The translations under genes were made by a program, and so were the position numbers. This document shows positions 17,045 to 24,595 of a stretch of 33,519 nucleotides of DNA, one piece after another. This DNA comes from CAZILN01 sp964540005 (GTDB lineage: Bacteria; Bacteroidota; Bacteroidia; Bacteroidales; SM23-62). The first letter of the stretch is position 1, and each line of letters starts with the position of its first letter. The notes beneath the pieces are model-generated. The model had not been told where the DNA came from, ran no database searches, and saw only the letters and a list, made by a program, of their open reading frames with translations. The stretch is from positions 1 to 33,519 of the forward strand of contig CAZILN010000400.1 of the NCBI GenBank assembly GCA_964540005.1. Direction: 5' to 3'.

Positions 17045-20014
17045 TTGAATAACAGTAACAACATTTATATTCCCACCATTAATTTTGACCACACTGCATT
17101 CAACCTGCTTATGCAGAAAAGGATCAGGCAGGTGCTTCTTATTTGCAGCCACTATGATGCCTTCATGCTGGAAGAGGATGGCCGGATCGATGAGCAGATA
17201 TTCAACGAGTATGTTTCCCTCAACCTGAGGTATCCCCCGAACTTCGTACAGGTCAGTTCTTCAGTAGAGGCTTTCAGGGTACTGGAAGAGAAAGAGATCA
17301 ACCTGGTGATCTCCATGCTCAATATTGAAGACATAGATACCTTTAACCTGGCAAAGCAGATCAAATCAAAATACCCCGATATACCTATTGTAACCCTGAC
17401 CCATTTTAACCGGGAGGTTTCACTCAGGCTGCAGAAGGAGGATCTGAGTGCCATAGATTATGTTTTCTGCTGGCTGGGTAATGCCAACCTCCTGCTGGCG
17501 ATTATCAAGCTGATTGAGGACCGCATGAATGTCGAGCATGACGTTCAGCAGGTAGGGGTACAGACCATTCTGATGATAGAGGATTCCATCAGGTACATCT
17601 CCAGCTACCTTCCGAATCTCTACCAGATCATTATGAAGCAGTCCCGCATTTTCGGACAGGAAGCCCTGAACGAACACCAGAAGATGCTGAGGATGAGGGG
17701 CCGTCCCAAGATCCTTCTGGCCACCACCTACGATGAGGCAAGAGGGATCTATGAAAAGTATAAAAACAACATGCTGGGCATCATCTCTGATGTCAGGTTT
17801 CATAAAAACAGACAAACCAAGGAAAAGGAAAAGTTCGGGATACAGTTCTGCAGGGAAGTCCGCCAGGAAGACAAGTTCCTTCCTTTTATAATCCAGTCCT
17901 CCGACCTGGCTAATAAAAAGGCGGCTGATGAAATGAATGCCGGGTTCATCCATAAGCATTCGAAAAACCTTATCGTCGAACTTAAAACCTATATCATTAA
18001 TAATTTTGCATTCAACGATTTCATTTTTATTGATCCGGGCACCGGAAAGGAGTTGGCAAGGGCGGCTGACCTGAGGGAACTGCAGGAACTTATTCTCACC
18101 ATTCCGGATAAAGTACTTGAACATCACAGCCGGAAAAATGACTTTTCCAAATGGCTGAATGCCAGGGCGTTATTTACAATTGCTCAATTATTTAAACAGG
18201 TAAGGAATGAGGATTTCGAGAATACCGAAGGTATCAGGAAATACCTGTATGATGCAATAGCTGACTACAGGATCAGCAAGGGAAGAGGAGTGATTGCCAG
18301 CTTTGATAAGGACAAGTTCAACAGGTACCTGATATTCAGCAGGATAGGGGAAGGGTCAATCGGGGGGAAGGCTCGCGGACTGGCATTCATCAATTCTATC
18401 ATTGAAGGCCACAGGATCTTTAACCGTTATCCGGGATTGGTGATAACCATTCCCCGGACCGTGGTAATGAGTATCGACATCTTCGATGAGTTTATGAGGG
18501 CAAATGAGCTGTATAAGGTGGCCCTTTCCGATATACCCGATGAAGAGATACTGGAACATTTCATCAGGGCCGAACTGCCGGAATGGATCAGACAGGACCT
18601 GCTGGCCCTTGTGGAGGTGCTGGAACACCCTATTGCTGTCCGCTCTTCAAGCAAGCTGGAGGACTCACATTACCAGCCCTTTGCCGGTATCTATTCAACA
18701 TACATGGTGCCGGTCATCAAAGATAAGAAGCGCATGGTCAGGATGTTGTCCGAAGCCATCAGATGTGTCTATGCCTCGGTTTACTATAAGAGCAGCAAGG
18801 CATATATGGCGGCTACCTCCAACGTGATAGATGAGGAACAAATGGGGATCATACTGCAGGAAATCTGCGGGCAGGAATATAACGGCAGGTTTTATCCCGG
18901 TATTTCCGGTGTGGCCCGTTCCATAAATTATTATCCCATCGGGCCCGAAAAGTCCTCAGACGGAATGGCCAATATTGCATACGGTCTTGGCAAGTACATC
19001 ATGGAAGGTGGTGTCGGACTGCGTTTCTCGCCCAGATTCCCTAAAAAGATACTGCAGTTATCCTCGAGTGAAATGATACTGAAGGATACCCAGAAAACCT
19101 TCTATTCCCTGGATATGTCGCCGGATAGTTTCAAACCCTCTGTGGATGACGGTATCAACCTCTTCAAGCTGAAGATCAAGGAAGCAGCCGGTGATCCGCC
19201 TTTCAGGTTCGCTGCATCAAGCTATGACCTGCACAGCAATATGATCAGGGATGGTTTGTATCATGAGGGGAAACCTGTTATAACTTTCTCAAGTATATTG
19301 AATCATAATACCTTTCCCCTGGCCGAAATCCTTTCCGACCTGCTGCAGATATGCCAGAAAGAAATGAACAATCCCATAGAAATGGAATTTGCAGTCAACC
19401 TGGATGTGCCGGAAGGAGAAATGAAAGTATTTAACTTCTTGCAGATCAGGCCAATTGTGCATAATGACCAGGGGATCAATTTTGACCTTGAAGAGATAGA
19501 CAGGGAGAAGGCAATTATCATTTCCGAGGCTGCACTGGGCAACGGGGTCTTTGAAGGATTGCTGGATATTGTATACGTAAAGACGGATAAGTTCGATCCT
19601 GCAAAAAATAAAGAGATTGCCCTGTCCATAGAGAAGATAAATGCGGACTTCCTTTCCCGGCACGGAAATTATGTACTGATCGGTCCGGGCCGCTGGGGTT
19701 CAACAGACCCCTGGCTGGGTATCCCTGTAAAATGGGCACAGCTGTCTGCTGCACGGATCATCATTGAATCCGGACTGGAAAATTTCAGGATTGATCCGAG
19801 CCAGGGCACTCATTTCTTTCAGAATGTGACTTCCTTCGGGGTGGGTTATATGACCATCAACCCCTTTATTGATGACGGTTTTTACGATCATGAATACCTG
19901 GCTGCCCGTGATGCTTTTTTTGAGGACCAGTACATCAGGCATATCCGTTTTGACTCGCCAATGTGCATACAGATAGACGGACGCAAGAACAAGGGTGTTA
20001 TTTATAAACCCTGA
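17045..20014 (+). CDS. Pseudo-receiver / receiver / PEP-synthase-type ATP-grasp protein (copy 2)
   Basis: This 989-residue paralogue of the preceding protein lacks its GAF-like N-terminus. The layout is a degenerate receiver (about 24-165), a receiver with Glu179/Asp180, Asp249, Ser285/286 and Lys304 (about 172-322), an ATP-grasp domain (about 435-805) and the C-terminal module. ATP-grasp motifs are GGKARG (440-445), AVRSSS with LEDS (531-541), ILQEIC (603-608) and FLQIRP (798-803). The C-terminal module has GPGRWG (880-885) and GTHFFQN (921-927). The phosphohistidine and PEP domains are absent here too. The start is TTG 17045; an in-frame TAA at 17024-17026 rules out a longer protein, and the first ATG (17111) would cut a segment that resembles copy 1. 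The 24-nt spacing implies cotranscription. The two proteins may act as a pair or heteromer, which is inference. Confidence 0.78.
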   Translation: MNNSNNIYIPTINFDHTAFNLLMQKRIRQVLLICSHYDAFMLEEDGRIDEQIFNEYVSLNLRYPPNFVQVSSSVEAFRVLEEKEINLVISMLNIEDIDTFNLAKQIKSKYPDIPIVTLTHFNREVSLRLQKEDLSAIDYVFCWLGNANLLLAIIKLIEDRMNVEHDVQQVGVQTILMIEDSIRYISSYLPNLYQIIMKQSRIFGQEALNEHQKMLRMRGRPKILLATTYDEARGIYEKYKNNMLGIISDVRFHKNRQTKEKEKFGIQFCREVRQEDKFLPFIIQSSDLANKKAADEMNAGFIHKHSKNLIVELKTYIINNFAFNDFIFIDPGTGKELARAADLRELQELILTIPDKVLEHHSRKNDFSKWLNARALFTIAQLFKQVRNEDFENTEGIRKYLYDAIADYRISKGRGVIASFDKDKFNRYLIFSRIGEGSIGGKARGLAFINSIIEGHRIFNRYPGLVITIPRTVVMSIDIFDEFMRANELYKVALSDIPDEEILEHFIRAELPEWIRQDLLALVEVLEHPIAVRSSSKLEDSHYQPFAGIYSTYMVPVIKDKKRMVRMLSEAIRCVYASVYYKSSKAYMAATSNVIDEEQMGIILQEICGQEYNGRFYPGISGVARSINYYPIGPEKSSDGMANIAYGLGKYIMEGGVGLRFSPRFPKKILQLSSSEMILKDTQKTFYSLDMSPDSFKPSVDDGINLFKLKIKEAAGDPPFRFAASSYDLHSNMIRDGLYHEGKPVITFSSILNHNTFPLAEILSDLLQICQKEMNNPIEMEFAVNLDVPEGEMKVFNFLQIRPIVHNDQGINFDLEEIDREKAIIISEAALGNGVFEGLLDIVYVKTDKFDPAKNKEIALSIEKINADFLSRHGNYVLIGPGRWGSTDPWLGIPVKWAQLSAARIIIESGLENFRIDPSQGTHFFQNVTSFGVGYMTINPFIDDGFYDHEYLAARDAFFEDQYIRHIRFDSPMCIQIDGRKNKGVIYKP

Positions 20015-20022
20015 ACCATCAG

Positions 20023-20038
20023 TATGATATATATCATA
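20023..20038. promoter_or_regulatory. 16-bp perfect palindrome upstream of gdhA
   Basis: TATGATATATATCATA is a perfect palindrome 70 nt before the gdhA start and just after the stop of the ATP-grasp gene. It could be an operator for gdhA, but AT-rich palindromes also arise by chance. No TAnnTTTG box is seen beside it. Confidence 0.3.
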
Positions 20039-20107
20039 AGTTTTTATTTGTTAAGTCAGGAAGGTCAGTGTAAATTTAGAACGGATTAACTCAATAATAC
20101 TATCAAT

Positions 20108-21445
20108 ATGAATGTAGATATCTTGATGAACGACCTGGTTAAGAAACACCCGTCAGAACCGGAATATCACCAGGCAGTCAGAGAAGTGCTCGAATCAATT
20201 GAAGAAGTTTATAATGCTAATCCCCAGTTCCATTCGGCAGGGATTATTGAAAGGATCATAGAACCCGATCGTGTGTATATGTTTAAGGTACCCTGGACCG
20301 ATGATCAGGGGGCCATACAGGTCAACCTGGGATACAGGATACAGTTTAACAATGTCATAGGGCCCTATAAGGGCGGACTTCGGTTCCACCCCAGTGTAAA
20401 CCTGGGGATACTGAAGTTCCTGGGATTCGAACAGATCTTCAAGAACAGCCTGACATCCCTGCCTATGGGAGGTGCCAAGGGGGGATCGGATTTTAATCCT
20501 AAGGGAAAATCAAATGCCGAGATCATGCGTTTCTGCCAGGCCTTCATGCTGGAGATATGGAGGATTATAGGTCCCTCTACCGATGTTCCGGCCGGGGATA
20601 TAGGGGTAGGTACCCGCGAGATCGGTTTCCTGTACGGTATGTACCGGAAACTGGCCAGGGAAAATACCGGTGTGCTTACCGGTAAGGGAATAGACTGGGG
20701 AGGCAGCCTGATCAGGCCCGAGGCTACCGGTTTCGGAGTGGTTTATTTTGTTAAGGAAATGCTCGACACGGTCGGGGAATCGCTGGAAGGGAAGACCGTG
20801 GCTGTATCCGGTTTCGGTAACGTTGCCTGGGGAGCCGTGCAGAAGGCTACAGAACTGGGTGCCAGGGTAGTTACCCTCTCCGGTCCGGATGGCTATATAT
20901 ATGACCGGGAAGGGGTATCGGGAGACAAAATAGAATATATGCTTGAACTGCGGGCTTCGAATGAAGATATCGTCAAACCCTATTCCTATGAGTTTGAGGG
21001 CGCAGAGTTCGTACCGGACAAGCATCCATGGGAAGTTAAATGTGATATCGCTTTGCCCTGTGCCTGTGAAAATGAGCTCAACAAGGAAGATGCACTGCAA
21101 CTGGTAGATAATGGCTGCATGATAGTATGTGAGGGTGCCAATATGCCCTGTACACCCGAAGCCATAGAGGTTTTCCAGGAGAATAAGATGCTGTATGCTC
21201 CCGGGAAGGCAGCCAATGCCGGCGGTGTGGGGACCTCCGGGCTCGAGATGGCCCAGAACAGCATGAAACTGAACTGGCCCAGGGCGGAAGTGGACCGCAG
21301 GCTGCATGAGATCATGACAAAGATCCATGAATCCTGTGTACGCTACGGAAAGGAATCAGACGGACATGTCAATTATGTCAATGGAGCCAATATAGCCGGT
21401 TTTCTCAAGGTCGCCAACGCCATGCTCGACCAGGGGGTAATATAA
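20108..21445 (+). CDS. gdhA: Glutamate dehydrogenase (hexameric, probably NADP-specific)
   Basis: GDH reductively aminates 2-oxoglutarate with ammonia to give glutamate. The 445-residue length fits the small hexameric class. Motifs seen: GPYKGGLRFHPSVN (85-98; substrate-binding Lys88), LPMGGAKGGSDFNPKGKS (118-135; catalytic-region Lys124), DVPAGDIGVGTREIGFLYG and the Rossmann fingerprint SGFGNVAWG. KAANAGGVGTSGLEMAQNS also matches the family. Coenzyme preference is inferred from overall similarity to the biosynthetic enzymes. Neighbouring KorAB makes or uses the same 2-oxoacid. It is convergent with thrC, separated by 53 nt without a clear terminator. Confidence 0.96.
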   Translation: MNVDILMNDLVKKHPSEPEYHQAVREVLESIEEVYNANPQFHSAGIIERIIEPDRVYMFKVPWTDDQGAIQVNLGYRIQFNNVIGPYKGGLRFHPSVNLGILKFLGFEQIFKNSLTSLPMGGAKGGSDFNPKGKSNAEIMRFCQAFMLEIWRIIGPSTDVPAGDIGVGTREIGFLYGMYRKLARENTGVLTGKGIDWGGSLIRPEATGFGVVYFVKEMLDTVGESLEGKTVAVSGFGNVAWGAVQKATELGARVVTLSGPDGYIYDREGVSGDKIEYMLELRASNEDIVKPYSYEFEGAEFVPDKHPWEVKCDIALPCACENELNKEDALQLVDNGCMIVCEGANMPCTPEAIEVFQENKMLYAPGKAANAGGVGTSGLEMAQNSMKLNWPRAEVDRRLHEIMTKIHESCVRYGKESDGHVNYVNGANIAGFLKVANAMLDQGVI

Positions 21446-21498
21446 CGGGTGTCTTCAAGCAGGTAATAATTCCAGTCAGTAGTCATTCCGATACACCT

Positions 21499-22818
21499 TT
21501 ACTTTTTCCGGCTCAGCAGATATTCCTTAAAATCCTCAAAATCAGCAGAGAGGGGAATGGACCGGCTGGGTTTTTGGAGGTGCATGGATAAACGCTCCGG
21601 GATATCCACTTTTTTACCGGTAACTTCTTCGACAGTTTCCCTGAATTTTGCAGGATGGGCCGTCTCAAGGAATACACCTGTCTCCCCGGCTTTTATTTGA
21701 TTTTGCAGTGAACGGTAGCCGGTAGCCCCGTGGGGCTCAAGCAGGTATCCGTGTTTGTTCCAGACCTCTGCTATGGTGGTTCGCATATCTTCGTTACTCG
21801 AGACCTCGCTGGAAAGGATGGCGCTGAGGGCCTCACGGGAATGCTCATACATATCAAGAATGCGCACGAAATTGCTGGGGTCGCCGACATCCATGGCGTT
21901 GGCAAGGGTAGGGACCGAGGGGCGCGGGGTAAATACCCCGGTATGCAGGTATTCCGGGACCACATCATTGATGTTGGTGGCCGCAATGAAACGCTTTACC
22001 GGCAGGCCCATTTTATGGGCTATCATCCCTGCCGTCAGGTTCCCGAAATTGCCGCTGGGCACTGAAACCACTAATTGTTCGGGCGTCCCTGAATGCAGTC
22101 TTTCTGCTCCCTGCAGCTGTGCCAGCATGTTGAAATAATAAAATGTCTGGGGCAGGAGGCGGGCCAGGTTGATAGAATTGGCAGAGGTCAGGAAGAGACT
22201 GTCCCTCAGTGCTGGATCATTAAAGGCTGTTTTTACAAGTCTCTGGCAATCATCAAAACTGCCCCCGACTTCCAGGGCAGTAATATTCTCACCAAGTGTG
22301 GTGAATTGTTTTTCCTGTATCCCGCTTACCAGTCCCGATGGATAGAGTATATGCACATGTATGCCCGGCACCTGGTAAAACCCGCTGGCAACAGCACTTC
22401 CGGTATCCCCTGAAGTGGCTACAAGCACATGTACCATCTTGTCAAGATCCCGCACAAAATATCCCAGCAGGCGTGCCATGAAACGTGCCCCCACATCCTT
22501 GAAGGCCAGGGTGGGACCGTGAAACAGTTCCAGGGAGTATATTCCTTCACGGACCTTTACCAGGGGGGTGTCGAAATTGATGGCCCCTGTGACTATATGT
22601 TCCAGCTCGGGCAGTGAGACATCGCCGGCAAAAAACTGTCTGGCGATCTCCAGTGAAATTTCAGGGAATGAATATTTATGTATGTTTTTTATGAAGCCAG
22701 CGGGCAGTACAGGCAGGCTTACGGGCATATACAACCCCGAATCTTCTGCCAGTCCGCGAATCACCGCTTCTTTGAGTGGGGTAATCTGCCTGCGGTTATT
22801 TGTGCTGTAATAGTTCAT
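21499..22818 (-). CDS. thrC: Threonine synthase
   Basis: ThrC is the PLP-dependent enzyme that converts O-phosphohomoserine to threonine and phosphate, the last step of the pathway. The 439-residue protein has the PLP-lysine motif HGPTLAFKDVGARFM (Lys107), ATSGDTGSAVASGF and the glycine-rich SVPSGNFGNLTAG loop. It is the last gene of the thrA-HAD-thrB-thrC order on the minus strand. Its start (ATG AAC TAT TAC) lies at the end of a tandem repeat whose units copy this start region. Confidence 0.96.
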   Translation of the reverse strand: MNYYSTNNRRQITPLKEAVIRGLAEDSGLYMPVSLPVLPAGFIKNIHKYSFPEISLEIARQFFAGDVSLPELEHIVTGAINFDTPLVKVREGIYSLELFHGPTLAFKDVGARFMARLLGYFVRDLDKMVHVLVATSGDTGSAVASGFYQVPGIHVHILYPSGLVSGIQEKQFTTLGENITALEVGGSFDDCQRLVKTAFNDPALRDSLFLTSANSINLARLLPQTFYYFNMLAQLQGAERLHSGTPEQLVVSVPSGNFGNLTAGMIAHKMGLPVKRFIAATNINDVVPEYLHTGVFTPRPSVPTLANAMDVGDPSNFVRILDMYEHSREALSAILSSEVSSNEDMRTTIAEVWNKHGYLLEPHGATGYRSLQNQIKAGETGVFLETAHPAKFRETVEEVTGKKVDIPERLSMHLQKPSRSIPLSADFEDFKEYLLSRKK

Positions 22819-22952
22819 CGGCCACTTGTTTGGTTAATCAGCCACTCCTTTAGTTCATCCGATCTCCTTTAGTTCATCCGATCTCTTTTAGCTCACCCGA
22901 TCTCTTTTAGTTCAGCCACTCCTTAAGTTCATCCGATCTCTTTTAGCTCACC
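22812..22952 (-). repeat. 19-bp tandem repeat filling the thrB-thrC spacer, with repeated RBS/start-like units
   Basis: On the plus strand the unit is AGTTCATCCGATCTCTTTT. Copies are at 22852-22870, 22871-22889, 22890-22908 and 22926-22944, with a 17-nt variant at 22909-22925 and partial copies reaching into the thrB stop and thrC start. On the mRNA strand, full units read AAAGGAG (or AAAAGAG), a short spacer, then ATGAAC. In two units this is followed at once by TAA, giving two-codon frames (ATG AAC TAA). In one unit, and at the natural thrB end, it is GTG AGC TAA. Real thrC begins ATGAACTAT. Confidence 0.85.
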
Positions 22953-23869
22953 AGGGATACTCCTGTCCTGTTAACGGCTGAAACAAAAACGGCACATTCT
23001 ATCCTCAGTTCAGAGAAAACCTCAGCCATTTTCTTGCCTGCTTTGCCGGCCAGATCCCTGTTATTGCTCAGGGCGAACACAGAGGGCCCTGATCCGGATA
23101 TCCCTGCTCCAAGGGCCCCGGCATCAAGGGCAGCCTGTTTGATCCGGTTATAACCGGGAATGAGAAATGCCCGTTCCGGTTCAGCAATATAGTCATGGAG
23201 TGAAGAGCCTATCAGCTTATAATCAGAGCGCAACAAACCGGTTACCAGTCCGGCAAGGTTCCCTGACTGCCTGATCGCCGTCTGCAGGGGGACCTTTTCC
23301 TTGAGTATCCTTCGGCTGTCGGAGGTGGCGATGCTGATATCAGGGTGTACCACCGTGCAGAAAAGATCATCAGGCGCCTGTATCTCTATTATGTCAAGAG
23401 GATCGTAGGAATGTACCAGCGTAAAACCTCCCAGGAGGGCGGGTGCCACATTATCGGCATGAGCCGAACCGCTTGCCGCCTCTTCACCTTTCATGGCGAA
23501 AGGTATAAGTCCGGCAGCATCCAGGGGTTTCCCGAGCAATACATTGGCTCCGAAGACGGCTCCTGCAGAACTGGCCGCACTGGAACCAATACCGCTTCCG
23601 GGCGGTATCTTTTCAAGGAAGATGATGCGGAATTTCTGCGAATTACCAAGATGTTCACAGAGGGCATCAATGGCAACTGTCGAAACGTTGACCAGGGGAT
23701 CAGCCGGCAGGGTGCTCCCGGATTCATTGATGATCTCATGGGAATCCGCATCAATGGCTTCCATCTCGATGATGTCGCCGGGTGAATCAATGGCCAGTCC
23801 GAGCAGGTCGAAACCCGGACCCACATTGGCTATGGTAGCAGGGGCAAATATCCTGATTCTATTATCCAT
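22943..23869 (-). CDS. thrB: Homoserine kinase
   Basis: ThrB is the GHMP-family kinase that phosphorylates homoserine with ATP. The three GHMP motifs are present in its 308 residues: FAPATIANVGPGFDLLGLAID (8-28), the ATP loop PPGSGIGSSAASSAG (89-103) and GAGISGSGPSVFAL near the C-terminus. The C-terminal codons (GTG AGC TAA) form part of the repeat array in the spacer to thrC. The gene begins 11 nt after the HAD phosphatase gene and is probably translated from the same message. Confidence 0.96.
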   Translation of the reverse strand: MDNRIRIFAPATIANVGPGFDLLGLAIDSPGDIIEMEAIDADSHEIINESGSTLPADPLVNVSTVAIDALCEHLGNSQKFRIIFLEKIPPGSGIGSSAASSAGAVFGANVLLGKPLDAAGLIPFAMKGEEAASGSAHADNVAPALLGGFTLVHSYDPLDIIEIQAPDDLFCTVVHPDISIATSDSRRILKEKVPLQTAIRQSGNLAGLVTGLLRSDYKLIGSSLHDYIAEPERAFLIPGYNRIKQAALDAGALGAGISGSGPSVFALSNNRDLAGKAGKKMAEVFSELRIECAVFVSAVNRTGVSLVS

Positions 23870-23880
23870 TCCTGTTCAGA

Positions 23881-24537
23881 TTAGAGGGAACAGATCAGTT
23901 CATAACTAAAATCTTTCAGTGATTGCAGCTTAAAGTCTGCAATCGCATACCGCGGATCATCATAGTAAACCGGTTCCGGAACAACAATTGTTTTCATACG
24001 TGCCGCCTTGGCTGCGATCATGCCGTTGAATGAGTCTTCAACTGCAAGGCAGCTGATGGGCGGCAGTCCCAGCCGCGAAGCCACTCCGAGGTATACAGCC
24101 GGATTGGGCTTCCCGTAGGTCTCATCCTCTGAGGTATGGGAAATGCTGAAATGATCCCTCAATCCGGATTTATCCAGGAAGGTATTTATCATCATCCTGG
24201 GTGAGGAACTGGCAATGGCAGTGTGCAATCCGTTTGCCCTGACCATCTTTACTGCCTCCAGGGCTCCCTCCATCAGGATGCAATTGCCATTATTGAATAA
24301 TTCATACACCCGCTTATACAGCTCAGCCTTAAGTTTAGCGTGATCAGGATCCGGCCAGGGCTGGCGGTTGTACCAGTGTTCAATCACCTCCCCGGAGCCC
24401 AGGCCGTAGCTCTCCATTACCATATCATCGGTAATATCTATGCCACAGCTTTTAAAGACCTCCTGTTCCGCCTTCCGCCAGTAGGGTTCGGAATCGATCA
24501 GTAATCCGTCCATATCAAAAATCACTGCCTTTATCAT
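23881..24537 (-). CDS. HAD-superfamily phosphatase, HxpB/YniC-like
   Basis: This is a 218-residue HAD hydrolase of the beta-phosphoglucomutase-like cap subgroup. It has the nucleophile motif FDMDGLLIDSEP (8-19; Asp8 nucleophile, Asp10 acid/base), motif II ASSSPR, motif III Lys in GKPNPAVY and motif IV AVEDSFNG. The overall shape and the C-terminal DDPRYAIADFKLQSLKDF resemble hexitol/2-deoxyglucose-6-phosphate phosphatases (HxpB/YniC), so it should remove phosphate from a small metabolite. It sits between thrA and thrB in the threonine operon. The natural substrate is unknown; a phosphate-salvage or metabolite-repair job on pathway intermediates is a context guess only. Confidence 0.85.
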   Translation of the reverse strand: MIKAVIFDMDGLLIDSEPYWRKAEQEVFKSCGIDITDDMVMESYGLGSGEVIEHWYNRQPWPDPDHAKLKAELYKRVYELFNNGNCILMEGALEAVKMVRANGLHTAIASSSPRMMINTFLDKSGLRDHFSISHTSEDETYGKPNPAVYLGVASRLGLPPISCLAVEDSFNGMIAAKAARMKTIVVPEPVYYDDPRYAIADFKLQSLKDFSYELICSL

Positions 24538-24540
24538 ATT

Positions 24541-24595
24541 TGCGAATCTGCGAATCTGCCAATCTGCGAATCTGTAATTTGCGAATCTGCCAATC
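24541..24595. repeat. 8-bp tandem repeat filling the thrA-HAD spacer
   Basis: Seven units of TGCGAATC or TGCCAATC are at 24541-24548, 24549-24556, 24557-24564, 24565-24572, 24573-24579 (a 7-nt decayed unit, TGTAATT), 24580-24587 and 24588-24595. They span almost the whole spacer and reach the thrA stop codon. The length could vary by replication slippage. Confidence 0.85.

Noticed and set aside
22812..22952. CRISPR-like array in the thrB-thrC spacer
   Set aside because: The repeats are directly adjacent without unique spacers, so this is a simple tandem repeat.
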